Below, one piece after another: positions 26,813 to 36,058 of a stretch of DNA of 64,000 nt; position 1 is the stretch's first letter; every line of letters begins with the position of its first letter. The translations under genes were made by a program, and so were the position numbers. Below the pieces are notes generated by a model, which made no database searches, was not told the DNA's origin, and saw only the letters and a list, made by a program, of their open reading frames with translations. Source of the DNA: Neorickettsia helminthoeca str. Oregon (GTDB lineage Bacteria > Pseudomonadota > Alphaproteobacteria > Rickettsiales > Anaplasmataceae); the NCBI RefSeq assembly GCF_000632985.1, contig NZ_CP007481.1, forward strand, positions 744,001 through 808,000. Direction: 5' to 3'.

Positions 26813-27853
26813 TTATTTACTCTGCCGGTTGTCATAAATGCAGATTTGCGTCTCAGGATACACAATTGCTAGTCCCGTATTTTTCGCGGTTTCGAAAATA
26901 TCAAGCAGCACCTGTTGCCTGACAGCAGAGAATTCTACCCAGGCCGTTGCTGTTGTGTACACAATCAATCTGATTTCAACGATACTACTGCCAATCTTAA
27001 TCACATCAAAGCTTCCGGGAAAACGCTGATCAAACAACTTACTATCTACCAGGAATGCTTTAACCTTGTCCGTAAAATCCGGAATCATTGCATGATCCTT
27101 GAACTCGAATTTAAGAGTCTCAGAAATGCGTCTAGCAAGCATCTCACTTTCATTCTGAATTATGATCGTAGAGATTATGGAATTTGGAATATACACAGGT
27201 TGCTTTTCAAGCGTAATTACCCTAGTGATTCTCCAAGTAATCTTATCTACTACGCCTCTGATATCCTTATCCCTGGACGAGATGAGATCTCCTACCTTAA
27301 ATGGCCGATCTAAGACAATTGTTATGAATCCAAAGAAATTTGCGAATAAATCCTTAGATGCCAAACCAAGCACGATTCCTCCAATTCCACCAACCGCCAG
27401 TATTCCACTAACATTCACGCCTAATTTATCCAGGATCATTAATCCCACTATTAGCAGCAGGAGAATCTGAGTGATCGTGCCTAATATACTTGCAGTAAAA
27501 GAACTGAAATCATCCTTCATTACATAGTGGCGCTCCGTAGTCTCAATAATTTTGAACAGTGCCCAGGCTACACATCCAATTAGAGTAATCTCTACGACCA
27601 CTACCAGGAAAGTAGAGTTCATTGCAGCATCGAAACTTTTTAAAAATATCAGAAATCCTGTGCTAACCACAACAGCAAAGCCAGGATACCTAGTGTTCCT
27701 GAGAAGTGCAAAAAGAAGACTCTGATCCGATTGTAGGCGCATCTTTGAACGTACTATCGTGTCATACAACAGAACTGCCAAGACTAGCCCTATAGCTACA
27801 CAGATTCCTTTATACATCGTCACAAAGTGACCTATAAGTTCCAGATATTGCAT
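26813..27853 (-). CDS. mscS: MscS-family mechanosensitive channel
   Basis: The 346-residue protein has several N-terminal membrane segments, then the pore-helix and beta-domain region GIGGIVLGLASKDLFANFFG and DRPFKVGDLI that define MscS channels, and a cytoplasmic alpha/beta domain. Such channels release solutes on hypo-osmotic shock. I start at the ATG at 27853 (MQYLELIGHF). An upstream in-frame ATG at 28063 would read through the tRNA-Asp gene on its opposite strand and is not credible. Confidence 0.85.
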   Translation of the reverse strand: MQYLELIGHFVTMYKGICVAIGLVLAVLLYDTIVRSKMRLQSDQSLLFALLRNTRYPGFAVVVSTGFLIFLKSFDAAMNSTFLVVVVEITLIGCVAWALFKIIETTERHYVMKDDFSSFTASILGTITQILLLLIVGLMILDKLGVNVSGILAVGGIGGIVLGLASKDLFANFFGFITIVLDRPFKVGDLISSRDKDIRGVVDKITWRITRVITLEKQPVYIPNSIISTIIIQNESEMLARRISETLKFEFKDHAMIPDFTDKVKAFLVDSKLFDQRFPGSFDVIKIGSSIVEIRLIVYTTATAWVEFSAVRQQVLLDIFETAKNTGLAIVYPETQICIYDNRQSK

Positions 27854-27985
27854 GAATCGCACATCGTATATATTGACACTTTTCCCGTATTCATAATACC
27901 ATTGACCGTCGGGTTTCTCAGGTTGTTTAACACTGAAGTTCTTCTTCTGATAACTTAACACCGGAATCCCTTTTTTAATACTGTC

Positions 27986-28062
27986 GGGGGTGTAGCTCAG
28001 TTGGTTAGAGTGCTGGTCTGTCACGCCGGAGGTCGCGAGTTCGAGTCTCGTCATCCCCGCCA
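27986..28062 (+). tRNA. tRNA-Asp(GUC) with encoded CCA
   Basis: A 77-nt tRNA. Acceptor GGGGGTG/CATCCCC, anticodon arm CTGGT-CTGTCAC-GCCGG giving anticodon GUC, T arm GCGAG-TTCGAGT-CTCGT, discriminator G then genomic CCA. It is the only tRNA in the window with CCA encoded. Confidence 0.95.
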
Positions 28063-28436
28063 CTTTGTTCGCGTAGTTTTTACTACTGGTAGGCTTTCCA
28101 CCTTCTCTTGTGCTGCAGTTGGTGATGGCGCGTTGTTCCTGGATTGTTGATGTCTCCCTTCCGCGCAGATTTGTTTATCTGCTGTAGAAACGTGCTCTCT
28201 GGCCTTTTTCATCCTTTCTTTACAAATTTTTATGTTGCAGTCAGTATAGAGTCGCTATTACTAATCACTTAGCCAACGCTTACATCGCTGGTTTACATTC
28301 AGCAGATTTCTACTGTTCTGCTATACCCATGTTAAGCTTATTCTGCAGGTTGATCATTTTTTAACATGTAATTTACTAGTACCCTAAGAACTCAGCTTGA
28401 CCTATAATACCAGCATTCACTTGAACTCATCCCTAG
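28063..28436. other. Intergenic region upstream of the aldolase gene with a spaced inverted repeat
   Basis: About 370 bp without a gene. It contains an 8-bp inverted repeat CATGTTAA (28328-28335) and TTAACATG (28361-28368), and a TATAAT hexamer at 28403-28408. Confidence 0.5.
28403..28408 (+). promoter_or_regulatory. Candidate -10 box for the aldolase-aminotransferase operon
   Basis: TATAAT lies 29 bp before the start codon at 28437. The matching -35 region is poor (TACCCT at 17-bp spacing), so activation by a factor bound at the upstream inverted repeat is possible. This is inference from position only. Confidence 0.35.
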
Positions 28437-29147
28437 ATGCAGGAACTACAACTTAAACAAGAACTGCTCCATGCATATTTGATCATCGCTTATATGAGAA
28501 TGGATGATCTTACATACACACATATTACAGCGCGCCCGAAAAACGCAGATTTTTTCTATATTCTTAGGTTTGGCAAGCTATTTGCTCGGGCAACTATTCA
28601 AGATTTAATAAAAGTCAGCTTGGATGGCGAAATACTTGAAGGTAAAGAACATACATACAACAAGACTGCGTATATCATCCATGGCTCAATATATAAAACA
28701 CGGAAAGATGTAAACGCAATATATCATCTACATACACACGCAAGCATTGCCGTATCAGTTATGAAATGCGGTCTTCTGCCACTATCACAGTTTGCAATGC
28801 CATTCTTCGAGAATATTGCATATCATGAATACACTTCATTACTTTTGAACGCATCGTCTCAGGGCGAAAGTTTAGCAAAAGATCTGGGAAGCAAGAAAGC
28901 TATGTTAATGCGTTCACACGGTTTACTTACTTGTGGAAACAACCTAAAAGAGGCATTCTTTTATATAAGATTCTTAGAACAGGCCTGTAAAATACAAGTT
29001 GATATTCTGTCCACAAAACAGGAGTATATAGTACCAAAACCAGAGATATGTAGGAAAGCACGCGAAGATATGTTGGGATTCGAAGAAAGCCTTGGCGGAC
29101 GTGATTGGAATGCGCTTTTAGAGGTATTACAAGAAGAAATATTTTAA
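28437..29147 (+). CDS. Class II aldolase/adducin family protein
   Basis: The 236-residue protein has the adducin-type aldolase fold. The zinc-binding histidines are in IYHLHTHASIAV (about residues 100-110) and the later RSHGLLTCGNN (about 161-171). These enzymes cleave phosphorylated sugars such as fuculose or ribulose phosphates, but the family includes diverse members, so the substrate is unknown. The gene is followed after 11 bp by the argD-like aminotransferase, which suggests co-transcription. Confidence 0.8.
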   Translation: MQELQLKQELLHAYLIIAYMRMDDLTYTHITARPKNADFFYILRFGKLFARATIQDLIKVSLDGEILEGKEHTYNKTAYIIHGSIYKTRKDVNAIYHLHTHASIAVSVMKCGLLPLSQFAMPFFENIAYHEYTSLLLNASSQGESLAKDLGSKKAMLMRSHGLLTCGNNLKEAFFYIRFLEQACKIQVDILSTKQEYIVPKPEICRKAREDMLGFEESLGGRDWNALLEVLQEEIF

Positions 29148-29158
29148 ATAATTGAGGC

Positions 29159-30328
29159 ATGTCTTCAGTGTTGACGTTTGCGCATAAGTTCCCGATCACG
29201 ATTGCTCATGCCAAAGGTGTACATCTTTTCGATACGTTGGGGAAGAAATATCTCGATCTTACAAGTGGCATTGCGACGGTGAATTTTGGACACTGCAACG
29301 AGCACATAGCCTCTAAGATTTCACAACAGCTATACAGACTGTGGCACTGCTCGAACCTTTTTTCAAATGAGCTCCAAGAACAAGCTGCGGAGAGATTAGT
29401 AAATGCTACCAGTTTCGGGGAAAAGATTTTCTTTTGTTCATCGGGTCTGGAAGCAATAGAAGCCGCAGTTAAATTCATAAGAAGGTACTTCCATGAAACT
29501 GGGCATACAGGAAAAACAGAGATTATAACGTTAAAGAATGGATTCCATGGAAGAAGCATCACTGGCATCTCAGCTGGAGGAACAGAAGCAGCAAGGAGGG
29601 GATTTGCACCATTACTGGAGGGGTTCACTCAAGTAGAAGCTAACGACACTGATGTATTACATACCGCAGTGAGTCACAGAACTGCTGCTGTGATATTAGA
29701 ACTCATACAATCTGAAGGCGGAGTACATGAAATAACGCAAGAGTATGTAAACGAACTCAATGAACTTAGAGAAAAATTCAATTTCCTGCTGTGTTTCGAT
29801 GAGATACAAACCGGTTTCGGAAGAATTGGAAAGTTGTTTCACTATGAAAATCTGAGAGTGGAACCCGACCTTCTCACATGCGCAAAGGGAATGGGTAACG
29901 GGTTTCCAGTTGGAGGGTGCATAGTGAATCAAAAAATTGCTGCTAATCTCCCCTTTGCCACTCACGGTGGCACTTACTCAGGGAACTCTCTAGCTATGGC
30001 TGCAGTAAATGGCGCACTTGACCTCCTGAATGAGAAATTATTCAAACATGTAGAATCGATGTCAAGTTATTTTATGGAATCTCTGCATTGCATGGCAAAA
30101 CTGGTACCAGAACAAATCATAGAGATCCGTGGCAGAGGACTGTTGATCGGGGTTGAGTTAGCTACTCACATTGATAGCTGGGATTTCATGAACAAATGCC
30201 TGAAATCAGGTGTCGCTATAACACGAACATCTAAGCCACAAGTCCTCAGAATTTTACCACCCCTGATCATTACCAAGGAAGATGTAGATTTTGCAATCGA
30301 AGTACTCTATAAAAATCTAAGAGATTAG
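29159..30328 (+). CDS. argD: Acetylornithine/succinyldiaminopimelate aminotransferase-like protein
   Basis: The 389-residue class III PLP aminotransferase shows SSGLEAIEAAVKFIRRYF, FHGRSITGISAG, the PLP-binding Asp in CFDEIQTGFGRIGK, and the Schiff-base Lys in TCAKGMGNGFPVGG. It is closest in layout to ArgD, which also serves as N-succinyl-diaminopimelate aminotransferase. In an organism with reduced arginine synthesis the lysine/diaminopimelate role may matter more. Ornithine aminotransferase is an alternative. Confidence 0.85.
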   Translation: MSSVLTFAHKFPITIAHAKGVHLFDTLGKKYLDLTSGIATVNFGHCNEHIASKISQQLYRLWHCSNLFSNELQEQAAERLVNATSFGEKIFFCSSGLEAIEAAVKFIRRYFHETGHTGKTEIITLKNGFHGRSITGISAGGTEAARRGFAPLLEGFTQVEANDTDVLHTAVSHRTAAVILELIQSEGGVHEITQEYVNELNELREKFNFLLCFDEIQTGFGRIGKLFHYENLRVEPDLLTCAKGMGNGFPVGGCIVNQKIAANLPFATHGGTYSGNSLAMAAVNGALDLLNEKLFKHVESMSSYFMESLHCMAKLVPEQIIEIRGRGLLIGVELATHIDSWDFMNKCLKSGVAITRTSKPQVLRILPPLIITKEDVDFAIEVLYKNLRD

Positions 30329-30403
30329 CTACCAGCCAAAGATATTGTCATTCTACATGAGGCTCTGGTTACACCTTATGAGCTACATCGCTCAATCTAC
30401 CAC

Positions 30404-30418
30404 GTGGGGGACCCCCAC
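30404..30418. terminator. GC-rich hairpin between convergent argD and the cyclophilin gene
   Basis: GTGGGGG-A-CCCCCAC is a perfect 7-bp inverted repeat in the 150-bp gap between two convergent genes. Neither strand has a strong T run after it, so it is only a possible bidirectional terminator. Confidence 0.4.
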
Positions 30419-30479
30419 AGCTCCAACACTTGCGATGGCCTCATCATGCCAGTGCGACAGCTCAGACACCAGATGAAAA

Positions 30480-31142
30480 CTAGGACAGAACTCGGCAATC
30501 TTCTATTTTGATAACTTTGCTAGGAACTCCAGTTTCAGAACCATAACTCTCAATTTTGTTCACCACTGACATTCCTTGAATCACTTTTCCAAAAACGACA
30601 TGTTTCCCATCTAACCAAGGAGTGCTGACAGTAGTAATGAAGAATTGTGACCCATTAGTATTCGGCCCTCGATTCGCCATGGACACCACTCCAGGCCCAG
30701 TATGCTTAAGTTTAAAATTCTCATCAGCGAAAACACCATGATCATATATAGAATAACCACCTGTACCATTACCCCCGGTAAAGTCACCCCCCTGTATCAT
30801 GAACGATGGTATTATTCTATGGAATATAGATCCTTTATAGCCAAAGCCTTTTTCACCAGTGCAAAGCTTGAGAAAGTTTTCAGAAGTCTTAGGAGCAATA
30901 TCAGCTGCTAGCTCGATGTCAATCTCCCCAAGCATTTCTCCACCTGAGCTGATTTCAAGCCTCACTACAGGATTGACCTTCCTCATTTCTCTATTCATTC
31001 CACTACCATCGATACTCGACCCCTCACGATAGGATAAAACATTTTCAGAGTGTTGCAACACCTGATTCGAGTCATAAAGCGAGCATCCAAGATAGAAAAG
31101 TAGTGCAAGAAATACTGGAAGAATTACACCCTTGCTCCACAT
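30480..31142 (-). CDS. Cyclophilin-type peptidyl-prolyl isomerase lipoprotein
   Basis: The 220-residue protein has a lipoprotein signal (hydrophobic residues 7-19 then lipobox FYLGC, Cys20). The cyclophilin domain (about 58-218) contains [22 protein letters not shown], the active-site Arg/Phe region, and NGSQFFIT with [14 protein letters not shown]. It should isomerise prolyl bonds in the periplasm while anchored to a membrane. lgt, which lipidates such proteins, is 2 kb away. Confidence 0.9.
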   Translation of the reverse strand: MWSKGVILPVFLALLFYLGCSLYDSNQVLQHSENVLSYREGSSIDGSGMNREMRKVNPVVRLEISSGGEMLGEIDIELAADIAPKTSENFLKLCTGEKGFGYKGSIFHRIIPSFMIQGGDFTGGNGTGGYSIYDHGVFADENFKLKHTGPGVVSMANRGPNTNGSQFFITTVSTPWLDGKHVVFGKVIQGMSVVNKIESYGSETGVPSKVIKIEDCRVLS

Positions 31143-31277
31143 AACTCTCCGAAACTTAAGCTATCGTACATTAGTATTTGGGATTGCATAAAAAGTCATT
31201 AACGTGACCAAACAAAGGACCTAGTAGGAGAGGCTGATTCCTCTCCGTAGCCCTATATCTACGCAAAACACTTCCCT

Positions 31278-32000
31278 TCAAAAGGATCCGTGGAGAATCC
31301 CAAGACGTTTTGCTACTTCCTTATAGTACTTGCTCACACCTCCCATATCCCTCCTGAAACGATCTTTATCCATTTTCTCCTTTGTCTCGGAATCCCAGAA
31401 GCGACAAGTATCAGGACTTATCTCGTCAATAAGGATAATCTGGTCATCATGAAAACCAAACTCCAATTTGAGGTCTACAAGTGTAATCCCAGCAGAAGAT
31501 AAAGCACCACTGAGGAAATCGTTTATTCTCCACGCCATGATCTTTATCTCCTCAATTTCGAATTGACGCAACCAGTTAAATGTGATGATGTGATCATCAG
31601 TGACCATAGGATCTCCTAGTTTATCATTCTTCAGGTACATCTCTATAAGGGGACTCTCAAGGATTATTCCTTCTTCCATACCCAATCTTTTTGCTAGACC
31701 TCCAGCAACGATATTGCGTACAACAACTTCGAACGGAATCAGTTCAGCTTTTTTCACGAGCTGCTCCTTCATGTTCAAGACTTTGATAAAGTGCGTTCTG
31801 ATTCCTATATTCTGTAGGTTCTGCATGAAAAAAGCAGAGATGTAATTGTTTATCACACCTTTGCCAGGAATTACAGCCCTCTTTTCGTTATTATTTGCTG
31901 TGATATCGTCCTTGAAGTGCTGAGTGACGAGGTTGGGATTATCTGGAAAGCTAAATAATATCTTAGCCTTTCCTTCATATAGTTTTTTTCTTTCTCTCAT
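31278..32000 (-). CDS. purC: Phosphoribosylaminoimidazole-succinocarboxamide synthase
   Basis: The 240-residue SAICAR synthetase joins CAIR and aspartate in purine synthesis. The start KKLYEGKAKILF and the motifs KDDITANNNEKRAVIPGKG, PFEVVVRNIVAGG, LVDLKLEFGF and LIDEISPDTCRFWD are diagnostic. I chose the ATG at 32000 (MRERKKLYEGKAK); another at 32021 adds seven residues beyond the family start. Confidence 0.94.
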   Translation of the reverse strand: MRERKKLYEGKAKILFSFPDNPNLVTQHFKDDITANNNEKRAVIPGKGVINNYISAFFMQNLQNIGIRTHFIKVLNMKEQLVKKAELIPFEVVVRNIVAGGLAKRLGMEEGIILESPLIEMYLKNDKLGDPMVTDDHIITFNWLRQFEIEEIKIMAWRINDFLSGALSSAGITLVDLKLEFGFHDDQIILIDEISPDTCRFWDSETKEKMDKDRFRRDMGGVSKYYKEVAKRLGILHGSF

Positions 32001-32359
32001 TGATGCTGCTCTACCGTCCAAGACCTAGAAAGGTATTAGCATTATACCACAAACCATGCAGAAAAGAGTCCATCACCGTGACTTGCGAACAAGATGGGCA
32101 AGCCAGAATGGCTTTATAACATTCATATCATCGAGGAATGCTTAAGTTCATTCTGGACACAGGCGAAATTATTGGCTGAATCGTGACTATACCTGTGCCC
32201 CTTGCGGGATAAGAATATAATCCATTTACGGATACTACTAAATTCTCAAGTGAATGTTCACGCGGTTTATATGCAGATTATCGGTCAGCTAGATCAATGA
32301 GATCTCTATTGCAACTAATAAATTGATATGTTAGCTTCGGTTGGAGGCTGGGCGCACGG
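32001..32359. other. Divergent intergenic region between purC and ribE
   Basis: About 360 bp with no reading frame and no recognisable FMN riboswitch upstream of ribE. Promoters for both divergent genes must lie here. Confidence 0.5.
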
Positions 32360-32956
32360 GTGTTCAAGGGGATAATAGAAGCGGTTGGAGCGATTACAAA
32401 GTTGCTCATAAAAGATAATCAAATATTTCTTGTAGTCAATGCACCGGAGCTCAAAGCAAAAGTAGTACCTGGATCTTCAGTAGCTTGCAATGGGGCATGC
32501 CTCACCGTGACTAGCGTTATGGATTCGTCTTTGGAATTTTATCTGTCTCCTGAGACATTTCAAAAGACCAATTTTCGCACGTTTAAAGAGGGTTCAAGGA
32601 TCAACTTAGAGACCTCGATGAAAATCGGGGATACGGTAGATGGACACTTCGTACAAGGTCACGTGGACACAACTACTAAAATCACCGACATCCAACAGAG
32701 TGGGGAATCACATATGATCACATTTGCGCTGACAAAGGAAATTTCACCTTATATTGCCTACAAGGGTAGCGTCTGCATAGATGGTACATCGCTAACTGTG
32801 AATGGCGTTTCCGATGATTCCTTCAGTGTTAACATCATTCCCTACACATGGAGCAATACTATTTTCCGCTATAATGAAATCGGTGATGAAGTAAACGTGG
32901 AAAGTGACCTATTAGCACGTTATCTCAAGCGCCTATTGGATCAATCTCAACATTAA
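32360..32956 (+). CDS. ribE: Riboflavin synthase alpha chain
   Basis: The 198-residue enzyme dismutates two lumazines to riboflavin. It starts with GTG (MFKGIIEAVGAI), matching the usual MFTGIIE start. Two lumazine-binding repeats are seen: ACNGACLTVTSV with HFVQGHVDTTT, and VCIDGTSLTVNGV with the C-terminal half. No riboflavin operon surrounds it. Confidence 0.94.
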   Translation: MFKGIIEAVGAITKLLIKDNQIFLVVNAPELKAKVVPGSSVACNGACLTVTSVMDSSLEFYLSPETFQKTNFRTFKEGSRINLETSMKIGDTVDGHFVQGHVDTTTKITDIQQSGESHMITFALTKEISPYIAYKGSVCIDGTSLTVNGVSDDSFSVNIIPYTWSNTIFRYNEIGDEVNVESDLLARYLKRLLDQSQH

Positions 32957-33019
32957 GATCTTACTATCTTCGCTCTGATTAGTCGTGGGAGTGACATCAG
33001 CTTAATCCTAGTACCAGCC

Positions 33020-33871
33020 TTGATTTTATATTGGTGTCGTCGTATTACTCTCTTTTACCCGTTTTCCGCAGAATTGATTGCTAGTACGATAATACTTCCA
33101 TATTTAGATCCTGACGCCTTTTCTTTAGGTCCTTTCTCTGTGAAGTGGTATGCTATCGCATATGTTATTGGGATAGTTTACACCTATTTCTTTCTAGCGA
33201 GGCATAGTGGGCTGGAATCAAAAGAGCTGGACTCTTTTTTCTGCTATGGTACGTTGGGAGTCATCTTAGGGGGTAGGCTTGGGTACATACTGTTCTACAA
33301 TTTGGAATACTATGTCACACATCCGTTAGAGACATTGATGGTCTGGAATGGGGGAATGTCATTTCATGGCGGTCTGATTGGGGTTTTATTAGGAATATTT
33401 CTCTTCTCGCGGCGCTATTCTCGTGCTTTTTTTTCTCTCTCAGACCTATGCGCATGCACAGCAAGTCTAGGAATCTGCTTAGGCAGGATCGCGAACTTTA
33501 TAAATGCCGAACTATGTGGCAGAGCTACTCAACACAGCTGGGGTGTGGTATTTCCTAACAGTGATGGCATACCAAGACATCCGACGCAACTCTACGAAGC
33601 TATGTCCGAGGGGTTATTACTCTTCATAGTAATGCAGGTGCTACTATTCGGAACTTCTATAAAAAGAAGCAGTGGTATGTTATCTGGGATATGGATCACT
33701 CTCTACGGATTTGCGAGGATCGTCATGGAGAATTTCAGAGAACCAGATCCTCAGATTGGATACTTCTTTAGCTCAATCACTATGGGACAGATACTTTCTC
33801 TACCTTTGATATTATCTGGAATCATGATTATCCTGCTCTCCTTGAAAAAACAGAAAACCTTCCATAGATAG
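33020..33871 (+). CDS. lgt: Prolipoprotein diacylglyceryl transferase
   Basis: The inner-membrane enzyme adds diacylglycerol to the lipobox cysteine. Visible are FSLGPFSVKWYAIAYVIGI, GGRLGYILFYN, the MSFHGGLIGVL motif with its catalytic His, GRIANFINAELCGR (Lgt signature), and YGFARIVMENFREPD. The start is uncertain: the frame opens at TTG 33020 and another TTG lies at 33074; no strong ribosome site marks either. Its substrates here probably include three VirB6 paralogues and the cyclophilin. Confidence 0.92.
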   Translation: MILYWCRRITLFYPFSAELIASTIILPYLDPDAFSLGPFSVKWYAIAYVIGIVYTYFFLARHSGLESKELDSFFCYGTLGVILGGRLGYILFYNLEYYVTHPLETLMVWNGGMSFHGGLIGVLLGIFLFSRRYSRAFFSLSDLCACTASLGICLGRIANFINAELCGRATQHSWGVVFPNSDGIPRHPTQLYEAMSEGLLLFIVMQVLLFGTSIKRSSGMLSGIWITLYGFARIVMENFREPDPQIGYFFSSITMGQILSLPLILSGIMIILLSLKKQKTFHR

Positions 33872-33935
33872 ACTAACTCCTAGTTGCGACAATCTAAATA
33901 AAGGCACAGAGAATTTAGTAGAACAAAGTGTGGAA

Positions 33936-34928
33936 TCAAATCCTGACCACCTTAAGGAAGGACACCGAGACACCAAGCAACAGAAATGCCATAAGTTGGT
34001 GTACTAACGCAATATCAACTGGGACTTGGAATACTAAGGTCAATACTCCGAAAAACATCTGGGCAAGCACCAAACACATCAGCAACGACACCCGCATAAA
34101 CATCGACCAACTACAAAAACACGATCCAATCCAAGCCAGGAAAACCATAAAGCTCACTAGGAATCCATTCATCCTGTGCAAAAATTGCACGCAAACTGGA
34201 TCACTGAACCATTCCAATCCTGTTCTTCTGAGTAACTCAGCTGGGAGAAACTCACCATTCATCAAGGGGAAAGTATTATAAACCAGACCTGCCCTCAAGC
34301 CTGCGACTAATCCACCAAGAAGAACCTGTCCACAGAGAAGGGTTATTGCAATCCCCCCTGTCACGCTCCAACCAAAAGTTGAACTTCTAATTTGCGTCAC
34401 CGGAAGGAACTCATAGACCAATAACATGAACAACGCAGAAGCACAACCAAGATGCAGTGCAAGTCTGTAATGACTCACGGCTGGGACATCAATTAACCCG
34501 CTCTTTACCATGTACCAGCCAATAAATCCCTGAGCCGTCCCTAGCAGCAACACAAGAACGAGTCTCACGCACGATGCTTCCGATAAGCGCCCCTTATAGC
34601 GGAAATATAAAAAACCAGCTATGAAAACTAATCCTGTCAGCCTACCCACCAGCCTATGGACGTATTCAACTAAGTAGATAAATTTGAATTCTACATAAGA
34701 AATATCAAAATAACGAAGTTTATACTCAGGTGTATTCTTATATTTTTCGAACTCGACTAACCAATCCTCCTGCGTCAACGGAGGCACAATGCCGGTGATT
34801 GGCTTCCATTCCGTGATTGATAATCCAGATTCAGTAAGTCTAGTGAATCCACCAATGAAAACCATCGCCAATACAAGGCAGATACAGCTAGCAAGCCATC
34901 TTTCATAGGAAAGCATCTCACGAACCAC
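33936..34928 (-). CDS. ctaA: Heme A synthase (CtaA/COX15)
   Basis: The 330-residue, eight-helix membrane protein oxidises heme O to heme A for cytochrome c oxidase. Family motifs are GGFTRLTESGLSITEWKPI, IYLVEYVHRLVGRL with a heme-ligand His, SHYRLALHL, and LHRMNGFLVS. The long type without the extra Cys pair matches alphaproteobacterial and mitochondrial COX15. It is convergent with lgt. Confidence 0.94.
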   Translation of the reverse strand: MVREMLSYERWLASCICLVLAMVFIGGFTRLTESGLSITEWKPITGIVPPLTQEDWLVEFEKYKNTPEYKLRYFDISYVEFKFIYLVEYVHRLVGRLTGLVFIAGFLYFRYKGRLSEASCVRLVLVLLLGTAQGFIGWYMVKSGLIDVPAVSHYRLALHLGCASALFMLLVYEFLPVTQIRSSTFGWSVTGGIAITLLCGQVLLGGLVAGLRAGLVYNTFPLMNGEFLPAELLRRTGLEWFSDPVCVQFLHRMNGFLVSFMVFLAWIGSCFCSWSMFMRVSLLMCLVLAQMFFGVLTLVFQVPVDIALVHQLMAFLLLGVSVSFLKVVRI

Positions 34929-35251
34929 TTATTTTACCTTGATAATCCCATAAATTTGTCTAAGAGGAAAGCAAGGTTCTTTTCAAAATATAGCTCTATG
35001 ATTTTCCACTTACACACTGTCACCTGACTGTACTGAATGAATCTCCATTTCGGACCTATACAGATTTCCGGCTATATAAGAGGGTCACCTAAAAAGATTT
35101 CACTCGGAAAAGTTTATGGGCAATAAACAAGTACAAACAACTCTCGAAGTGATGACCAATAACATCACTGACAAATGAGGAGTCTATTGCCATCGGAGAC
35201 AAAGCTGTATTAGAATTTTCATCGTCATGCTCCTATAACTGTAATTAGAAA
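34929..35251. other. Intergenic region between ctaA and rpmH
   Basis: About 320 bp. No reading frame of note. It separates divergent transcription units and should hold the rpmH promoter; a TATAAC at 35234-35239 is too close to the start to be assigned with confidence. Confidence 0.45.
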
Positions 35252-35386
35252 ATGAAAAGAACTTATCAGCCAAGCAAGATAGTACGCAAGAGACGACATG
35301 GATTCAGAGCACGCATGGCTACCAAGGGCGGCAGGTCTGTACTGAACAACAGAAGAAGGAAGGGTAGATACGTGTTGTGCGCCTGA
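35252..35386 (+). CDS. rpmH: Large ribosomal subunit protein bL34
   Basis: A 44-residue, strongly basic protein: [18 protein letters not shown] then [20 protein letters not shown], the textbook bL34 sequence. It is the first gene of the conserved rpmH-rnpA-yidD cluster. Its last codons overlap the rnpA start by 10 bp. Confidence 0.97.
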   Translation: MKRTYQPSKIVRKRRHGFRARMATKGGRSVLNNRRRKGRYVLCA

Positions 35387-35712
35387 AAGGCCTGAAAATT
35401 CTTTCTGGGAGGGCTTTTATACACTATCAAAGAAATAGCTCAAGCTATCGTTCTGGTGCGATCCTCCTGCTTGTTTCTCGTGGTACAGTTCCAGGGCCCA
35501 CGGTTGGCTTTATCGTTACTAGGAAAGTGGGTTCAGCTGTTAGGCGAAACAAAGTTCGTAGGAAATTGCGTGCTGTTGTTGTATCTCTTTGTTCCTTGGG
35601 TCAGTTGGGTAACCGTTCCTATATTCTTGTGCCGACTCCTTCTGCAGTGTTTTCCGATTTCACGATGATCAGGGATGATGTTCTTAATTGTCTGAGAAAG
35701 GCGTCTCTTTAA
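35377..35712 (+). CDS. rnpA: Ribonuclease P protein component
   Basis: The 111-residue protein assists RNase P RNA in maturing tRNA 5' ends. The family motif [20 protein letters not shown] (about residues 49-68) is clear. The start is GTG at 35377, inside the end of rpmH, implying translational coupling. Confidence 0.93.
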   Translation: MRLKGLKILSGRAFIHYQRNSSSYRSGAILLLVSRGTVPGPTVGFIVTRKVGSAVRRNKVRRKLRAVVVSLCSLGQLGNRSYILVPTPSAVFSDFTMIRDDVLNCLRKASL

Positions 35713-35718
35713 TTAGTT

Positions 35719-36042
35719 ATGGATTTTTTGTTATGCGCGTCTGCAGTATTGTTGGTGGTCAGTGTCTCATGTAGCAGAAATCCAATTACTCTATGTGCGA
35801 TTTGGAGTGTCAAATTTTATAGATATTTTATCTCTCCACTTAAACCAAGGTGCTGTATTTATCAACAGAGTTGTTCCGAGTACGCTTTAGAGGTTTTAAG
35901 AAATTATTCGCTACCGACGGCATTGCTTCTGATTGCAGTTCGTCTGCTGAGTTGTCATCCACTCACAAAACGTACAATTGCCCTGCTCCCACAAGAAAAG
36001 GAGGTCTCTACAGATACAAGCACGGAGAAATCAGAATACTGA
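35719..36042 (+). CDS. yidD: Membrane protein insertion efficiency factor YidD
   Basis: The 107-residue protein has the YidD core FYRYFISPLKPRCCIYQQSCSEYALEVL followed by the conserved LSCHP. YidD sits at the inner membrane and supports YidC-dependent insertion. An N-terminal hydrophobic stretch (residues 1-18) is longer than usual. It starts 6 bp after rnpA, completing the usual gene order. Confidence 0.9.
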   Translation: MDFLLCASAVLLVVSVSCSRNPITLCAIWSVKFYRYFISPLKPRCCIYQQSCSEYALEVLRNYSLPTALLLIAVRLLSCHPLTKRTIALLPQEKEVSTDTSTEKSEY

Positions 36043-36058
36043 TAGGATATCTTTAGCT

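Noticed and set aside
27854-28063. N-terminal extension of the MscS gene
   Set aside because: The extension is the opposite-strand translation of tRNA-Asp, a common artefact.
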